A DNA stretch of 64,000 nucleotides from Parapedobacter sp. SGR-10 (GCF_011030405.1 NZ_JAAJTJ010000016.1:29472-93471), one strand, 5' to 3'; counted from the stretch's first letter, positions 16,938-26,596 are shown. Program-made: numbers and translations. Notes: generated from the letters alone by a model not told the origin.

Positions 16938-19058
16938 TTATTTTTTGATTTTTAAAAAACTTGCGTTAATAGCCACTACAATGGTGCTTACACTCATAAG
17001 CACAGCACCCATAGCGGGACTTAAAACAAAATTCGGATAGAGTACGCCTGCCGCAAGCGGTATTGCCACCACGTTGTAGCCAACCGCCCATATCAGGTTC
17101 TGTACCATCTTTTTGTAGGTAAGTTTGCCGAAGTCAATCAGTTTGACCACATCCCTCGGGTCGCTGTCTACCAATATGATATCCGCTGTTTCGGCAGCCA
17201 CGTCCGTACCGGAACCCACGGCAATGCCCACATCTGCCTGTGCCAGTGCAGGTGCATCATTTACACCATCACCAGTCATTGCTACGATTTCGCCTTTTGC
17301 CTGAAACTCCTTTACTTTCTCCTGCTTGTTGTGCGGAAGCACATTAGCCAAATACCCGTCCATACCCAATTTTCCGGCTACGGCAGCAGCAATCCTGTCG
17401 TTGTCCCCGGTGAGCAGAAAGGACTTGATGCCCATTTTTTTGAGTTCCTCAATCGCCTGTGCCGAACCCTCACGGATGCTGTCTGCCAAAGTAAAGATGC
17501 CGATTACCCGGTCATCAATGAGGACAAAGTTGACCGTTTCGGCCTCTTGATTGATTTCGTTTGGAATTTCAGGCAGGGAAAGGTGGTTTTCGGTGAAATA
17601 ATTCGGGCCGCCAGCTACGACATTTTTCCCGTTCACAACACCTTTAACACCTATGCCCTGCATATAGCTGAAGTTTTCAGACTTCCATAAGGCAAGGCTC
17701 TTTTCTTTCAATGTAGCCATAATGCCTTTGGCGATATGGTGTTCCGAATTTTGCTGTACTGCGGCAGCATACTGGATAACCTCATCGGCATTATATTCGT
17801 CTGTTAACGGTATAACCTTTTCTACGGCATGGGAACCTTTGGTGAGCGTTCCGGTCTTATCAAAAATGACAGTGGAAAGTTTTCGGGTGGTTTCAAATGC
17901 TGTGCGGTTGCGGATGAGCAGACCATTGGTCGCCGATAGCGTTGTGGAAATGGCGACCACCAACGGGATAGCCACGCCCAATGCGTGCGGGCAGGCCGTT
18001 ACCATTACCGTCACCATTCTTTCAAGCGCAAAGGCAATATCTCCACTGCTTGCATACCAATAGGCAAATGTGCCTATGCCAACGGCAATGGCAATAAAGG
18101 TGAGCCATTTGGCAACTTTGTCCGCAAGGTTTTGCGTATTGGACTTAGTAGCTTGTGCCTCCTGCACAAGATTGATAACCCTGTTCAGGTAGCTGTCTTT
18201 TCCAACGGCTGTTACCTTAACTTTCAGCGCACCATCGCCATTGATAGAGCCTGCGATGACCTTTCCGTCCTTTTCCTTTTTCACGGGAATACTTTCTCCG
18301 GTAAGCATGCTCTCGTTGATATACGAAAGCCCCTCCAGTACCAATCCATCGGCTGGAATTTTTTCACCCGGTTTTATGATAGCCGTTTCACCGCTTTGCA
18401 GGTCTTCAAGCTTTATTTTTACCGCTTCTCCGTTTCGCTCCACCGTGACATCGTTAGGCAGCAAAGCAACCAATGATTGCAAAGCCCGTGAAGCAGCCAT
18501 TTGGGAACGCATTTCCAGCCAATGCCCTAACAGCATGATGTCGATAAGCGTAGCCAGTTCCCAAAAGAAGTCCATGCCCTGCAAGCCAAATACAACGGCT
18601 ACGGAATAGACATAGGCTACGGATATAGCGATAGCAACAAGTGTCATCATCCCTATGGCTTTGGCGTTCACCTCGCCAATCATTCCCTTTAGGAACGGCA
18701 AGCCTCCATAGCTATAAATCACTGTACCCAATGCCAGCAGCACATATTTATCTCCATTGAAAGCAAGGCTGAAACCCAACCATTGCTGTATCATGTGTGA
18801 CAGGAGCAGGATAGGGATTGTAATGACGAGGCTTATCCAAAAACGAGCGAGAAAATCGCCTGTATGATGCCCCTCATGTTTGTTAAAGCTATCTCTGGCT
18901 TGGTTATGATGAGAATGCCCGGAATGCCCATGTCCTGATTTTTGTACATGAGAAACTGAGCTACCGCCAACGGGAACCAGTGCCATGCCACAAAGCGGGC
19001 ATTTGCCTGGTTCGTCTTTTAGCACCTGCGGGTGCATGGGACACGTGTATTTTTTCAT
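16938..19058 (-). CDS. CPH-type copper-translocating P-type ATPase
   Basis: A 706-residue P1B ATPase. The N-terminus is a heavy-metal binding domain (CPMHP at 6-10, CPLCGMAL at 20-27) followed by a His-rich stretch. Visible: TGES (253-256), the membrane metal motif CPH (356-358), the phosphorylation site DKTGT (400-404) and GDGVNDAP near 618-625. A CPH rather than CPC motif places it with the CopB (P1B-3) branch, which exports copper or silver from the cytosol. It is central to the copper operon. Confidence 0.94.
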   Translation of the reverse strand: MKKYTCPMHPQVLKDEPGKCPLCGMALVPVGGSSVSHVQKSGHGHSGHSHHNQARDSFNKHEGHHTGDFLARFWISLVITIPILLLSHMIQQWLGFSLAFNGDKYVLLALGTVIYSYGGLPFLKGMIGEVNAKAIGMMTLVAIAISVAYVYSVAVVFGLQGMDFFWELATLIDIMLLGHWLEMRSQMAASRALQSLVALLPNDVTVERNGEAVKIKLEDLQSGETAIIKPGEKIPADGLVLEGLSYINESMLTGESIPVKKEKDGKVIAGSINGDGALKVKVTAVGKDSYLNRVINLVQEAQATKSNTQNLADKVAKWLTFIAIAVGIGTFAYWYASSGDIAFALERMVTVMVTACPHALGVAIPLVVAISTTLSATNGLLIRNRTAFETTRKLSTVIFDKTGTLTKGSHAVEKVIPLTDEYNADEVIQYAAAVQQNSEHHIAKGIMATLKEKSLALWKSENFSYMQGIGVKGVVNGKNVVAGGPNYFTENHLSLPEIPNEINQEAETVNFVLIDDRVIGIFTLADSIREGSAQAIEELKKMGIKSFLLTGDNDRIAAAVAGKLGMDGYLANVLPHNKQEKVKEFQAKGEIVAMTGDGVNDAPALAQADVGIAVGSGTDVAAETADIILVDSDPRDVVKLIDFGKLTYKKMVQNLIWAVGYNVVAIPLAAGVLYPNFVLSPAMGAVLMSVSTIVVAINASFLKIKK

Positions 19059-19076
19059 AATAAGGGGTTTTAAAAG

Positions 19077-19382
19077 TTATGTTGCACTTAATTTTTTTGC
19101 CATCTCATGGGTCATTTCTTCGGCATAAGCACCATAGGCATCCACAAGTACGCCTTTATTCTTACCATCATTGGACGATATGGCATAAATCACGGCATTG
19201 TTATCAGGACTGCTGTCGAGGCTTTCAAACCTATGGGTTTCCGTAACCGTAAAATCCTCCGGTTTTAGTTTCAGGCTCCTTGACGCACAGTACAGGCAGT
19301 CCGGCAACAGACTAAAGTCCATACTGTATCCACGCTGTCTTAGGTCTTTAAGCGCCTGCACCATGTCATTGTACTGTACCAT
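19077..19382 (-). CDS. Small conserved protein of unknown function
   Basis: A 101-residue acidic protein beginning MVQYNDMVQALKDLRQRGY, with LLPDCLYCAS in the middle and VDAYGAYAEEM near the end. Similar small Bacteroidetes proteins are sometimes labelled phosphoribosylpyrophosphate synthetase, but it is far too short and lacks the PRPP motif, so that name should not be used. It lies between the ATPase and the HMA-DUF3347 gene, 15-18 bases from each, clearly within the operon. Confidence 0.7.
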   Translation of the reverse strand: MVQYNDMVQALKDLRQRGYSMDFSLLPDCLYCASRSLKLKPEDFTVTETHRFESLDSSPDNNAVIYAISSNDGKNKGVLVDAYGAYAEEMTHEMAKKLSAT

Positions 19383-19396
19383 AGCTTTCAGACCTG

Positions 19397-20278
19397 TTAT
19401 TTAATGGTTTCGACCGTACTGCCGCAGGTAAGCATCTGTGAGCCGTAATATGGGTTTTTAACAGCATTCTCTTTACTTAGCCAATTGGCTCCCTTACCTC
19501 CATTGTACATAGGGCAGTGCTGGTAATAAACGGGAGTATCCTGTTTAGACACTTTGGCCAGTGTGTAGATGCTTCCCGAAAGTGCCGCAAAAGCACTTCT
19601 TTGTTTTGCAACATCTTTTGATTTTGAAATGCTTTCCGCATTGGCCGTCAAGTCCTGCATCACTTTCATCCAAGCCGTATGTTCCTCTGCCGATAGCTTA
19701 TTCATATCGACTGCTTTAAGGGATGCAGCCAATTCAGCGGCTTTGGCAGATGCGGTCGCCGCATCGGTTTTTATCAAAGCATCTTTCACTGAAAAGTAGT
19801 TGTCAAATACAGCTTTTAGCTGTGATTGGTTTTGGGCTGCATCTTTGTTAGCGGATGCTGCCATTTGGCCATGGTCGTGATTGCCATGTCCGGCATTCAT
19901 GTCCATTCCCGCCTCTTTGTTTTTGGCAACCGTCTTCACGGGTCTATCATACTGGCAGCAACCAGCCAGTTTAGCATATACGTCATCCGGCGCACGGAAC
20001 TTCTCACTGTCATAACCAGCCAAAGCAATACGTTTCAGGATTTCATCCTGATTTGTTTTGTCGCCGTCATAGGTGAGCGTAGCCATCTTGGTATCTTTGT
20101 TCCAGTCCACGCTGGCTACCTTTTTTACGTTACCTGCTTTTTCGATGGTGGTTTTGCACATACCACAATTGCCGTAAATCTTTACGGTTTCTGTTTTCGC
20201 ATTCTTGATTTGTGCGAAGCCGTTTATTGATGATAGTAACACGGCGATTACCATCACTATTTTTGATAATGATTTCAT
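19397..20278 (-). CDS. Exported HMA-DUF3347 fusion protein
   Basis: A 293-residue exported protein. After a signal peptide (ends GFAQ, about residue 22) comes a heavy-metal-associated domain with GNCGMCKTTIEKA (the GMCxxC metal site) over residues 30-95. A CCQYDRP and His-rich (HGNHDHGQM) linker follows, then a DUF3347 domain ending YQHCPMYNGGKGANWLS and PYYGSQMLTCG. Likely a periplasmic copper chaperone or sponge. It is the first gene of the copper operon after the hairpin at 20295. Confidence 0.83.
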   Translation of the reverse strand: MKSLSKIVMVIAVLLSSINGFAQIKNAKTETVKIYGNCGMCKTTIEKAGNVKKVASVDWNKDTKMATLTYDGDKTNQDEILKRIALAGYDSEKFRAPDDVYAKLAGCCQYDRPVKTVAKNKEAGMDMNAGHGNHDHGQMAASANKDAAQNQSQLKAVFDNYFSVKDALIKTDAATASAKAAELAASLKAVDMNKLSAEEHTAWMKVMQDLTANAESISKSKDVAKQRSAFAALSGSIYTLAKVSKQDTPVYYQHCPMYNGGKGANWLSKENAVKNPYYGSQMLTCGSTVETIK

Positions 20279-20294
20279 AATAATTACATTTTGA

Positions 20295-20321
20295 GAAACG
20301 GGGGATTGATAAACCCGTTTC
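20295..20321. promoter_or_regulatory. Inverted repeat in the leader of the copper operon
   Basis: GAAACGGG (20295-20302) pairs with CCCGTTTC (20314-20321) over an 11-base loop, ending 17 bases before the start at 20278. It could be an operator for a copper-responsive repressor or a leader hairpin. No CueR or CsoR gene is in the window. Confidence 0.45.
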
Positions 20322-20393
20322 TGTTTTAAATTTTAAGTAAATGATACAAATAGGGGATTTGCAAAAGCCGGAACAGCTTCTGACAGGACACAC

Positions 20394-20413
20394 CTATGGC
20401 TATCAGGCCATAG
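20394..20413. terminator. Short hairpin after the Cys-rich gene
   Basis: CTATGGC (20394-20400) pairs with GCCATAG (20407-20413) across a 6-base loop, 3 bases beyond the stop of the gene at 20416. There is no U run in that direction, so termination is uncertain. Confidence 0.4.
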
Positions 20414-20415
20414 TT

Positions 20416-20802
20416 TTAGCTTATTTTAGGCGGTAGCCAAATGGAGAAAAAGCCCGAAGAATAGTAGGCTTCTTTGAAACCGAATTTTTGCTTTTTAGCT
20501 GCTGCTAAGTGATTTTTTGCCTTTAATTCGATTATGGTTGGGACATTTAGGGAAGTGGTTGAAGCACCGCACCTGCAAGAGCTGTGTGAACAGCCGCCCC
20601 CGCATTTGTCACTTTTGCATTTTTTACAGGATTTGCCCTTGCAACCTTTTTTATGTTCTGATTTTTTGGATTTCTCCTTTGAGCAGGAAGACTGCTCGGT
20701 CTTTGTTGAATTTTTGGAACAGGCATAGCTCTGACTTGGCATCATAAAGAAAACCAAACAGAACAATGTCAAAATGCCTATATGTATTCTATAATTTTTC
20801 AA
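20416..20802 (-). CDS. Small exported cysteine-rich protein
   Basis: A 128-residue protein with a signal peptide (LTLFCLVFFMMPSQSYA) and a cysteine/lysine-rich core with about 13 cysteines between residues 28 and 83, including CKGKSCKKCKSDKCGGGC. The C-terminus reads FGFKEAYYSSGFFSIWLPPKIS. The start is TTG at 20802; no ATG gives a complete signal peptide. The cysteine pattern suggests metal binding in the envelope; similar small proteins occur in Bacteroidetes metal islands. A TAnnTTTG box ends 6 bases upstream. Confidence 0.65.
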   Translation of the reverse strand: MKNYRIHIGILTLFCLVFFMMPSQSYACSKNSTKTEQSSCSKEKSKKSEHKKGCKGKSCKKCKSDKCGGGCSHSSCRCGASTTSLNVPTIIELKAKNHLAAAKKQKFGFKEAYYSSGFFSIWLPPKIS

Positions 20803-20807
20803 CGCAA

Positions 20808-20815
20808 CAAAGTTA
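20808..20815 (-). promoter_or_regulatory. Candidate -7 box of the Cys-rich gene
   Basis: TAACTTTG on the minus strand, six bases from the TTG start; no good -33 TTTG is seen. It would give a leaderless message. Confidence 0.35.
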
Positions 20816-20905
20816 CAAATTAGATTGGTTTTTTATGTGATTTTTAAGATTTTTTTGCTTATCTGAGCAAAACCACCTATCCACTTTTCCAGGATTTACA
20901 AAATA

Positions 20906-20948
20906 CCCTTTTTCGCCAACCACAATAAAAAATTGGCCGGAAAAAGGG
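20906..20948 (-). terminator. Terminator-like hairpin after the CDF gene
   Basis: CCCTTTTTCGCCAA (20906-20919) pairs with 20933-20948 with a small bulge around the CGG. It lies 43 bases downstream of the CDF stop. The U run is weak. Confidence 0.5.
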
Positions 20949-20990
20949 CATTTCTAAAACAGCTTGCTTATCACTTGAAAATATAACGAC

Positions 20991-21785
20991 TTATTCTACT
21001 AACTTCAATATCCTATATGCCCCTCTTGCCACAATTACAAATACAATTGCTCCGATAATCAAATCGGGGTAGCTTGAATTAAGCCAATGAACCAAGAGAC
21101 CTGCAACGATAACGCCCGAATTGATAATGACATCGTTCGATGTGAAAATCATACTTGCCTGCATGTGGGCTTCCTTACTTTTGTTCTTTTGTAACAGGTA
21201 AAGACAAAGCACATTTGCCATTAGTGCCAAAACTGAAACGATAATCATCGTTTGAAAATCGGGCATCTTTTCAAAACCTAAAAAACGTCTTATTACTTCC
21301 ACAAAACCGATAACAGCCAACAAGATTTGGAAGTACCCTGCAAATTTGGCTATGTTGTTTTTTCTTGCGACCGTACCCCCTACAGCAAACAGAGCCAAAG
21401 CGTAGACGATACTATCGGCAAGCATATCCAAGCTATCCGCTACCAATCCCATTGAGTTGGAAAAAATACCGAACAACATTTCCACTCCAAAGAAAACGAA
21501 GTTGATAACCAGTACCATCCAAAGTAGCCTCCGTTGTCTATTGCTTGTATCCGTTTCAATAACTGTACTGCTTGCTTCGGTTGAAATCAACGTTGTATTT
21601 AGGTTCAAAGTTTCCAAAGCCGATAAAATCGGCTCTGGGTTTCCTTTATGATAAACGTTCAGCTTTCTGTTTGGAATATCAAATTCCAATGACTTTACCG
21701 TATCAAAATCCTGCAATTTCATACGGATTAATTGCTCCTCACTGGGGCAATCCATTTTGGTAATATTGAATATGGTTTTGTTCAT
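20991..21785 (-). CDS. Cation diffusion facilitator family transporter
   Basis: A 264-residue CDF-like transporter. Residues 1-70 form an HMA-like module with MDCPSEEQ, a single-cysteine variant of the metal motif. About six membrane helices follow from residue 88, with FGIFSNSMGLVADSLDMLADS carrying the conserved Ser/Asp pair (SLDMLAD) of helix 2 in place of the usual HxxxD. It exports divalent metal (Zn, Co or Cd most likely) from the cytosol. It is 3 bases downstream of the TonB receptor gene. Confidence 0.82.
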   Translation of the reverse strand: MNKTIFNITKMDCPSEEQLIRMKLQDFDTVKSLEFDIPNRKLNVYHKGNPEPILSALETLNLNTTLISTEASSTVIETDTSNRQRRLLWMVLVINFVFFGVEMLFGIFSNSMGLVADSLDMLADSIVYALALFAVGGTVARKNNIAKFAGYFQILLAVIGFVEVIRRFLGFEKMPDFQTMIIVSVLALMANVLCLYLLQKNKSKEAHMQASMIFTSNDVIINSGVIVAGLLVHWLNSSYPDLIIGAIVFVIVARGAYRILKLVE

Positions 21786-21788
21786 ATT

Positions 21789-23960
21789 TTAAAGTTTAAA
21801 TTTTATTCCACCATTAATTACAAATCCGTCCAACGGTGCATAGATGTCTCTAAAAACAGGGTTGGTTATTGTGCCTGTATAGATGTTGTCAAAACGTGTC
21901 TGCCTTGTATCAAGGAAGTTTTCAAAGTTGATATACAAAGAGAACCGTTCCCAAATCTTTTCAGCCATAAAGCCACACATCCAATAGTCCTTTCCAGTTG
22001 TACCGTCATTCAACTTTTGAGGGCTGAAATAATAGGCTTCCAAACCAATCTTCCATTTATCCTCTATTTCGTACATCAGTACGGAATTAACACGGTGTTT
22101 TGGGGTCAATGGATTTTCGGTACTTGTTCCGTTTTCCAGCAATCGGGTATCGGTAAATGTGTAGCCCAAAAATAGTTTCAAATCATCATAGCCGATTTTC
22201 ACATTGGTTTCTGTTCCCTTGGTATGGATGTAACCCGATGAATTGATAAACTGATAAGTATTTGTTGCCATATTTTGAAGCAACAATGGATTGTCTAAAT
22301 AGGTGTAAAAGAATAAATGGTTGATGCTGAACGTCCAGTCATCGCCCATATTCGTGCGGTAATTGATGTCTGCATTTGCACCGTAGCTCTTTTCTAATTT
22401 ATTGGTATTATCATCAATAGGCATAACGTTTTGATATTGTATGCGTTCGCTTTCTTCGGTAAAAATGGTTGGTGTTTTATACCCAAATCCACCCCCGATG
22501 CGTGAAGTCAATCCGTTTGCAATATGGAACAATGCCGATACTCTTGGTAGAAAAACAGCCCCGTAATCCACCACGTAATCCGTTCTTAAACCTGTTTCCA
22601 ATTGAAACCAGTCCGTAGCCCTAAAAGAATTTTGAACGAAAGCCCCGAATGTCGTTTGATTGTAATCCCTTAACGGAAATGAGGTAATTTGTTTTTCTTT
22701 GAAGTTATCCGTCCAAATATTAACACCTGTTATCCATTCAGACTTTTCTTTGCTGTGGGTATAGCTCGCTTCCGTAAAAGTGGCTGTTTGCGTTCCCTCA
22801 AACTCGTAATTGGGAATAGCTGTATTACGGTTAAAATAACTTACGCTGTTTTTGACTTGGACAAAACTGTTTTCATTTACTGTATGGTCAAAAACAAATT
22901 GTGTGGAATAACGCTGTGTTTTGTTTTCCTCGAAAAACTGGTGTGTGTTGTCCGCTTTGCCCTTTATATAAAGCATGTCGCCACCCAAACGGTTTTCAAT
23001 GGTGGCGTTGATGCCAAAGTTCATTTTAGTTTTATCATTGAAGTAAACAAATAACTTGGGGTTCAATACATACCTTTCAAATTGGGGAATGGCAGAAAGT
23101 CCGATTTGTGCAGGGTCGTAAGCTACGTTTCGGTTGTGCGAAGCGAATATTGTTGTTCCGATTTTATTAAACTTTTGTCCGTAAAAACCGTTGATGTCCA
23201 ATCCTCTGCCCGATGTTCCGTTTAAATGAAAACGCAAATCCCTTTCTTCCGTTGGTGTCTTGGAAATTAAGTTTACCAAGCCTGCTATTGCTCCACCACC
23301 GTACAGCGTAGATGTTGAACCCTTAATAACTTCAACCTGCTTTAAGTCAAGCGGTGGAATTTGCAACAAACCTAACCCACTTGAAGCACCGGAATAAATC
23401 GGGAAACCGTCTTTTAAAATTTGCGTATATCGCCCGTCAAGTCCTTGAATACGAATACTTGCATTGGCACTTGTGGGTGAGGTAGTTTGGACATGAATAC
23501 CTGTACTCTCGCTCAAAAGCATACGAATATCCCCTGCTTTCATATTTCCTTTTTCGTCCAATTCTTCACCTCCGATAAATTCAATACGGGTAGGAATATT
23601 TTGTATGCTTCTCGTGCTTCTGGTAGAGGATATGACAATTTCGTCTAACTCCTCTGAACTTTCTTTGAGTAGGATTTCAATAACACTGGTGTCCTTTAAT
23701 GGAAATTCTAATGTATCAATACGTTCATTGAAGCCTATATAACTAAAATGTATTTCCTGTAATCCATTAGGAATATTGAATAATGTAATTTGTCCGTTCT
23801 CGTTAGATGTTGCTCCAATTGAAGTGCCTTTTATAGATGCCGTTACGCCAATTAAAGGTTCTTTCTTTCCACTGCTTTTTACGACAGCGGTTAATGTATT
23901 TTGTGCATATACACAAAGGTTTAGTGCCATGAAAAATGACACAATGAGTATTTTTTTCAT
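21789..23960 (-). CDS. TonB-dependent receptor
   Basis: A 723-residue outer-membrane receptor from the ATG at 23960 (signal peptide MKKILIVSFFMALNLCVYAQ). A carboxypeptidase-regulatory-like domain (about 20-105) is followed by the plug with VVEVIKGSTSTLYGG-type sequence (here QVEVIKGSTSTLYGGGAIAG) and a 22-strand-type barrel ending in FKL. An in-frame ATG 17 codons upstream gives no signal peptide and is rejected. Its place between the ars operon and the CDF transporter suggests a metal or metallophore substrate (inference). Confidence 0.9.
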   Translation of the reverse strand: MKKILIVSFFMALNLCVYAQNTLTAVVKSSGKKEPLIGVTASIKGTSIGATSNENGQITLFNIPNGLQEIHFSYIGFNERIDTLEFPLKDTSVIEILLKESSEELDEIVISSTRSTRSIQNIPTRIEFIGGEELDEKGNMKAGDIRMLLSESTGIHVQTTSPTSANASIRIQGLDGRYTQILKDGFPIYSGASSGLGLLQIPPLDLKQVEVIKGSTSTLYGGGAIAGLVNLISKTPTEERDLRFHLNGTSGRGLDINGFYGQKFNKIGTTIFASHNRNVAYDPAQIGLSAIPQFERYVLNPKLFVYFNDKTKMNFGINATIENRLGGDMLYIKGKADNTHQFFEENKTQRYSTQFVFDHTVNENSFVQVKNSVSYFNRNTAIPNYEFEGTQTATFTEASYTHSKEKSEWITGVNIWTDNFKEKQITSFPLRDYNQTTFGAFVQNSFRATDWFQLETGLRTDYVVDYGAVFLPRVSALFHIANGLTSRIGGGFGYKTPTIFTEESERIQYQNVMPIDDNTNKLEKSYGANADINYRTNMGDDWTFSINHLFFYTYLDNPLLLQNMATNTYQFINSSGYIHTKGTETNVKIGYDDLKLFLGYTFTDTRLLENGTSTENPLTPKHRVNSVLMYEIEDKWKIGLEAYYFSPQKLNDGTTGKDYWMCGFMAEKIWERFSLYINFENFLDTRQTRFDNIYTGTITNPVFRDIYAPLDGFVINGGIKFKL

Positions 23961-24045
23961 TGTAAAAATGATGCTTAATGTGAAGAAATAAACAATTACG
24001 ATGCAAAGCATCGTTACTAACTAACTTGTGCCGAAGCACTATACA

Positions 24046-24357
24046 TTAAGCGATTTGTGGTGGATGCCAAATAGAATAGGGGAAGTCAGAAATAGGTGAC
24101 GTAGTTATTACTCCTAATTTCTTTTCAGGTAATTGGAAAGAGTTAGCAATTGAAAAATAAAATGACGTTATTACAAACCCCGTACAGGTATTACATTTAG
24201 AAAAAGGGGAGCAACAATCCATACCGCAATCATCATTGTCTTGTTCTTGACTGTCTGTTGTTTGTTGTGCGAGGTCAAGGCATTTATCTTCCACAAAGCA
24301 AGGTGCTGTTGATAACACCAACACCATTAAAGCTAATATGAATGATAAATATTTCAT
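24046..24357 (-). CDS. Small exported Cys-rich protein, DUF6660-like
   Basis: A 103-residue protein from the ATG at 24357. The signal peptide is MKYLSFILALMVLVLSTAPC. The mature part has a C/D-rich run (DDCGMDCCSPFSKCNTC) and ends SIWHPPQIA, similar to small Bacteroidetes proteins encoded next to metal TonB receptors (DUF6660-like; assignment from memory). The C-terminal SIWxPP ending also occurs in the Cys-rich protein at 20416-20802. It heads the receptor/CDF transcript. Confidence 0.65.
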   Translation of the reverse strand: MKYLSFILALMVLVLSTAPCFVEDKCLDLAQQTTDSQEQDNDDCGMDCCSPFSKCNTCTGFVITSFYFSIANSFQLPEKKLGVITTSPISDFPYSIWHPPQIA

Positions 24358-24361
24358 TATG

Positions 24362-24388
24362 CAAAGGTAAAAAAAATTAGTTTTCAAA
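24362..24388 (-). promoter_or_regulatory. Candidate promoter of the DUF6660/receptor/CDF unit
   Basis: TACCTTTG (24362-24369, minus strand) with TTTG at 24385-24388; the 15-base spacing is short. The box ends five bases before the ATG at 24357, again suggesting a leaderless message. Confidence 0.45.
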
Positions 24389-24424
24389 TATCTACTCTTG
24401 TTTCATCCCTTAAAAATACCTATT

Positions 24425-25456
24425 CTATGTGTAATACTTTCCCTTTAACCATAAACTTGCTCTTACCAATAATATCAATACCGGAACTTCCACAAGTGGG
24501 CCGATAACGCCCACAAATGCCTGTGGTGAATGAATGCCAAAAACAGCTATTGCTACGGCTATTGCCAATTCAAAATTATTTCCTGTGGCTGTAAATGCGA
24601 TGGATGCGTTTTTGTCGTAAGGAACATTTAAGAATTTGCTGATAAAGAAGCTCACGAAAAACATCAGTACAAAATAGATGATAAGCGGTATAGCTACTTT
24701 TACTACATCCATTGGCAACTCCAATATTTTATCACCTTTCAGACTGAACATCAATACTATGGTAAACAATAAAGCATATAATGTAATGGGTGATATTTTG
24801 GGAACGAATTTGCGGTTATACCATTCTATACCTTTTGACTTTACAAGTGCGTAACGGCTTATAAAACCTGCTAAGAAAGGAATACCTAAGTATATCAATA
24901 CGCTTTCGGTTACATCTTTCATTGATACGGTTACGTTGAAATCGGCTAAGCCTAATTTATTGGGCAGAACATTGATGAACAGCCAAACAAAGAAGCTGTA
25001 CGTCAATATCTGAAAGATACTGTTCAATGCTACCAATAATGCCGTATATTCTCTATTACCCTTTGCCAAGTCACTCCATACGATGACCATTGCGATACAC
25101 CTTGCCAAGCCAATCAGTATCAGACCTGTCATATAATCCGGTTCGTTCCGTAAGAACAGAACGGCTAAACCGAACATCAATAGTGTGCCGATAACCCAAT
25201 TCAGCAATAAAGATATGCCGATTACTTTGGTGTTTTTAAGGGCTTTGGGCAACAATGAATAATCCACCTTAGCCAACGGGGGGTACATCATCAATATAAG
25301 CCCTATCGCCAAAGGAATATTGGTAGTGCCTGCGGATAAAGCATTTGTAATATTGGAAATGCTCGGGAAGAAATACCCTAATCCTATTCCTGTCGCCATT
25401 GCAAGGAATATCCATAACGTTAGGTAACGGTCAAGAAATTTTAGTTTTGGTTGCAT
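24425..25456 (-). CDS. acr3: ACR3-family arsenite efflux permease
   Basis: A 343-residue protein with about ten membrane helices, beginning [24 protein letters not shown] in two runs. It carries the ACR3 signature [20 protein letters not shown], with the cysteine required for As(III) transport, followed by [11 protein letters not shown]. It extrudes arsenite (and possibly antimonite) using the proton gradient. It is last in the arsR-DUF6428-arsC-acr3 operon, 3 bases after the previous gene. Confidence 0.95.
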   Translation of the reverse strand: MQPKLKFLDRYLTLWIFLAMATGIGLGYFFPSISNITNALSAGTTNIPLAIGLILMMYPPLAKVDYSLLPKALKNTKVIGISLLLNWVIGTLLMFGLAVLFLRNEPDYMTGLILIGLARCIAMVIVWSDLAKGNREYTALLVALNSIFQILTYSFFVWLFINVLPNKLGLADFNVTVSMKDVTESVLIYLGIPFLAGFISRYALVKSKGIEWYNRKFVPKISPITLYALLFTIVLMFSLKGDKILELPMDVVKVAIPLIIYFVLMFFVSFFISKFLNVPYDKNASIAFTATGNNFELAIAVAIAVFGIHSPQAFVGVIGPLVEVPVLILLVRASLWLKGKYYT

Positions 25457-25459
25457 CGG

Positions 25460-26074
25460 CTAACTTTTAATCATTGAAAAAACATAGAACATCTCCTGCG
25501 CTATCTGTAAACTCCTTTCAGCATATACCTGTGCCTGTTCGGGTGAGCCGTCCGAAATCTTGGGGTCTTCAAATGTGATGGGTATTCTCTTTTCCGCTCC
25601 GGCAATGAATGGGCATCCACCGTCCGCCTGCGAACAGGTCATAATGGCGACAAATGCCGATGCAGGGTTGAAAGGGCTATCGTATTGTTTGGAAAACCCA
25701 ATAATAGGCAACGCATTATCCCCGTATTTTATGGCATATACAGGATTATCGGTCTCTGTTATCTTGAAAATAGTAAAGCCTTGATGGATCAATGTTTCTG
25801 CCACTTTCGGGAATAGTGCCGTTTCCTCCGTACCGCCCGAATAACAATGTACGTTCGGGATATTGAAGTATGCACTTGCCAACTGCGCCCATACCTGTGC
25901 TAAATGGCTTCTTCGTGAATTATGGGTACAGATAAAATTGAGGTTTATATCCTCACCGTTGTTTGCTTTTTGCCGTACAAAATCTATCAGCGGTTGCAGT
26001 GTGGTTTTACGTTCCTCTTTTACGGTTTGGAAGTCAATAATCCCGTTTATGGTTTCAGCTAAATTTTTATACAT
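25460..26074 (-). CDS. Arsenate reductase of the low-molecular-weight phosphatase type
   Basis: A 204-residue protein with FICTHNSRRSHLAQ at about residues 47-60, a Cys-x5-Arg P-loop of the thioredoxin-dependent ArsC/LMW tyrosine-phosphatase fold. Later cysteines lie in MTCSQADGGCPFI, followed by the acid DPKISDGSP. The protein is longer than B. subtilis-type ArsC (about 140) because of a 40-residue N-terminal extension, which is usual in Bacteroidetes. It reduces arsenate to the arsenite exported by ACR3. Confidence 0.88.
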   Translation of the reverse strand: MYKNLAETINGIIDFQTVKEERKTTLQPLIDFVRQKANNGEDINLNFICTHNSRRSHLAQVWAQLASAYFNIPNVHCYSGGTEETALFPKVAETLIHQGFTIFKITETDNPVYAIKYGDNALPIIGFSKQYDSPFNPASAFVAIMTCSQADGGCPFIAGAEKRIPITFEDPKISDGSPEQAQVYAERSLQIAQEMFYVFSMIKS

Positions 26075-26093
26075 TACGATTGGTCTTTAGTTT

Positions 26094-26558
26094 TTAGCAA
26101 CATCCCGAATTAGGTGTACAACAAGTGCTGTTCAGTTCTGATAAGTTTATTTTTTGCTTCTCGACAGAAATGCCACAGGCATCGCTTGCCAAACAAGCCG
26201 TCTGTTTGTTCTTTAGGATGAAATGCTGACCGTTAAAGTCCAAGTCAAATTTGCCAATCGTTTCGCTTTGATATTCTACTTCGATTTCGGCATCTTCCAT
26301 TCCCAATTTTTCTTCTGATAACTTGATAATGTTCAATAGTTTGGTGGGTTTTAACCTGTGTTCATAGTCGTTGGCATCCCACAGTTGAAAGTTTACCGCT
26401 TTCTCTATACGGACTACACCACCGCAATCAATAAAATGTTTGGTGATTTGCCCTATTTCCGTAACGTGGAAATGTTCGGGAACAAATGTTCCGCTCTCTA
26501 ATTGAAATTCAACATTGTCCAATGTTGGCAAGATTTCTTTGATTTTTGATAGTTTCAT
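26094..26558 (-). CDS. DUF6428 protein of ars operons
   Basis: A 154-residue cytosolic protein beginning MKLSKIKEILPTLDNVEFQL, with VPEHFHVTEIG and a Cys-rich end (CLASDACG; CCTPNSGCC). It resembles the DUF6428 family found in Bacteroidetes arsenic operons; function unknown. The terminal cysteines could bind As(III) or serve as a chaperone (inference). It is second gene of the ars operon, with its own candidate operator just upstream. Confidence 0.72.
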   Translation of the reverse strand: MKLSKIKEILPTLDNVEFQLESGTFVPEHFHVTEIGQITKHFIDCGGVVRIEKAVNFQLWDANDYEHRLKPTKLLNIIKLSEEKLGMEDAEIEVEYQSETIGKFDLDFNGQHFILKNKQTACLASDACGISVEKQKINLSELNSTCCTPNSGCC

Positions 26559-26596
26559 AATAACTGAATTTAAAAAAAATGAAAAAAGTAAACTAT

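Noticed and set aside
19077..19382. Phosphoribosylpyrophosphate synthetase
   Set aside because: Only 101 residues and without the PRPP-binding motif; the name would be misleading.
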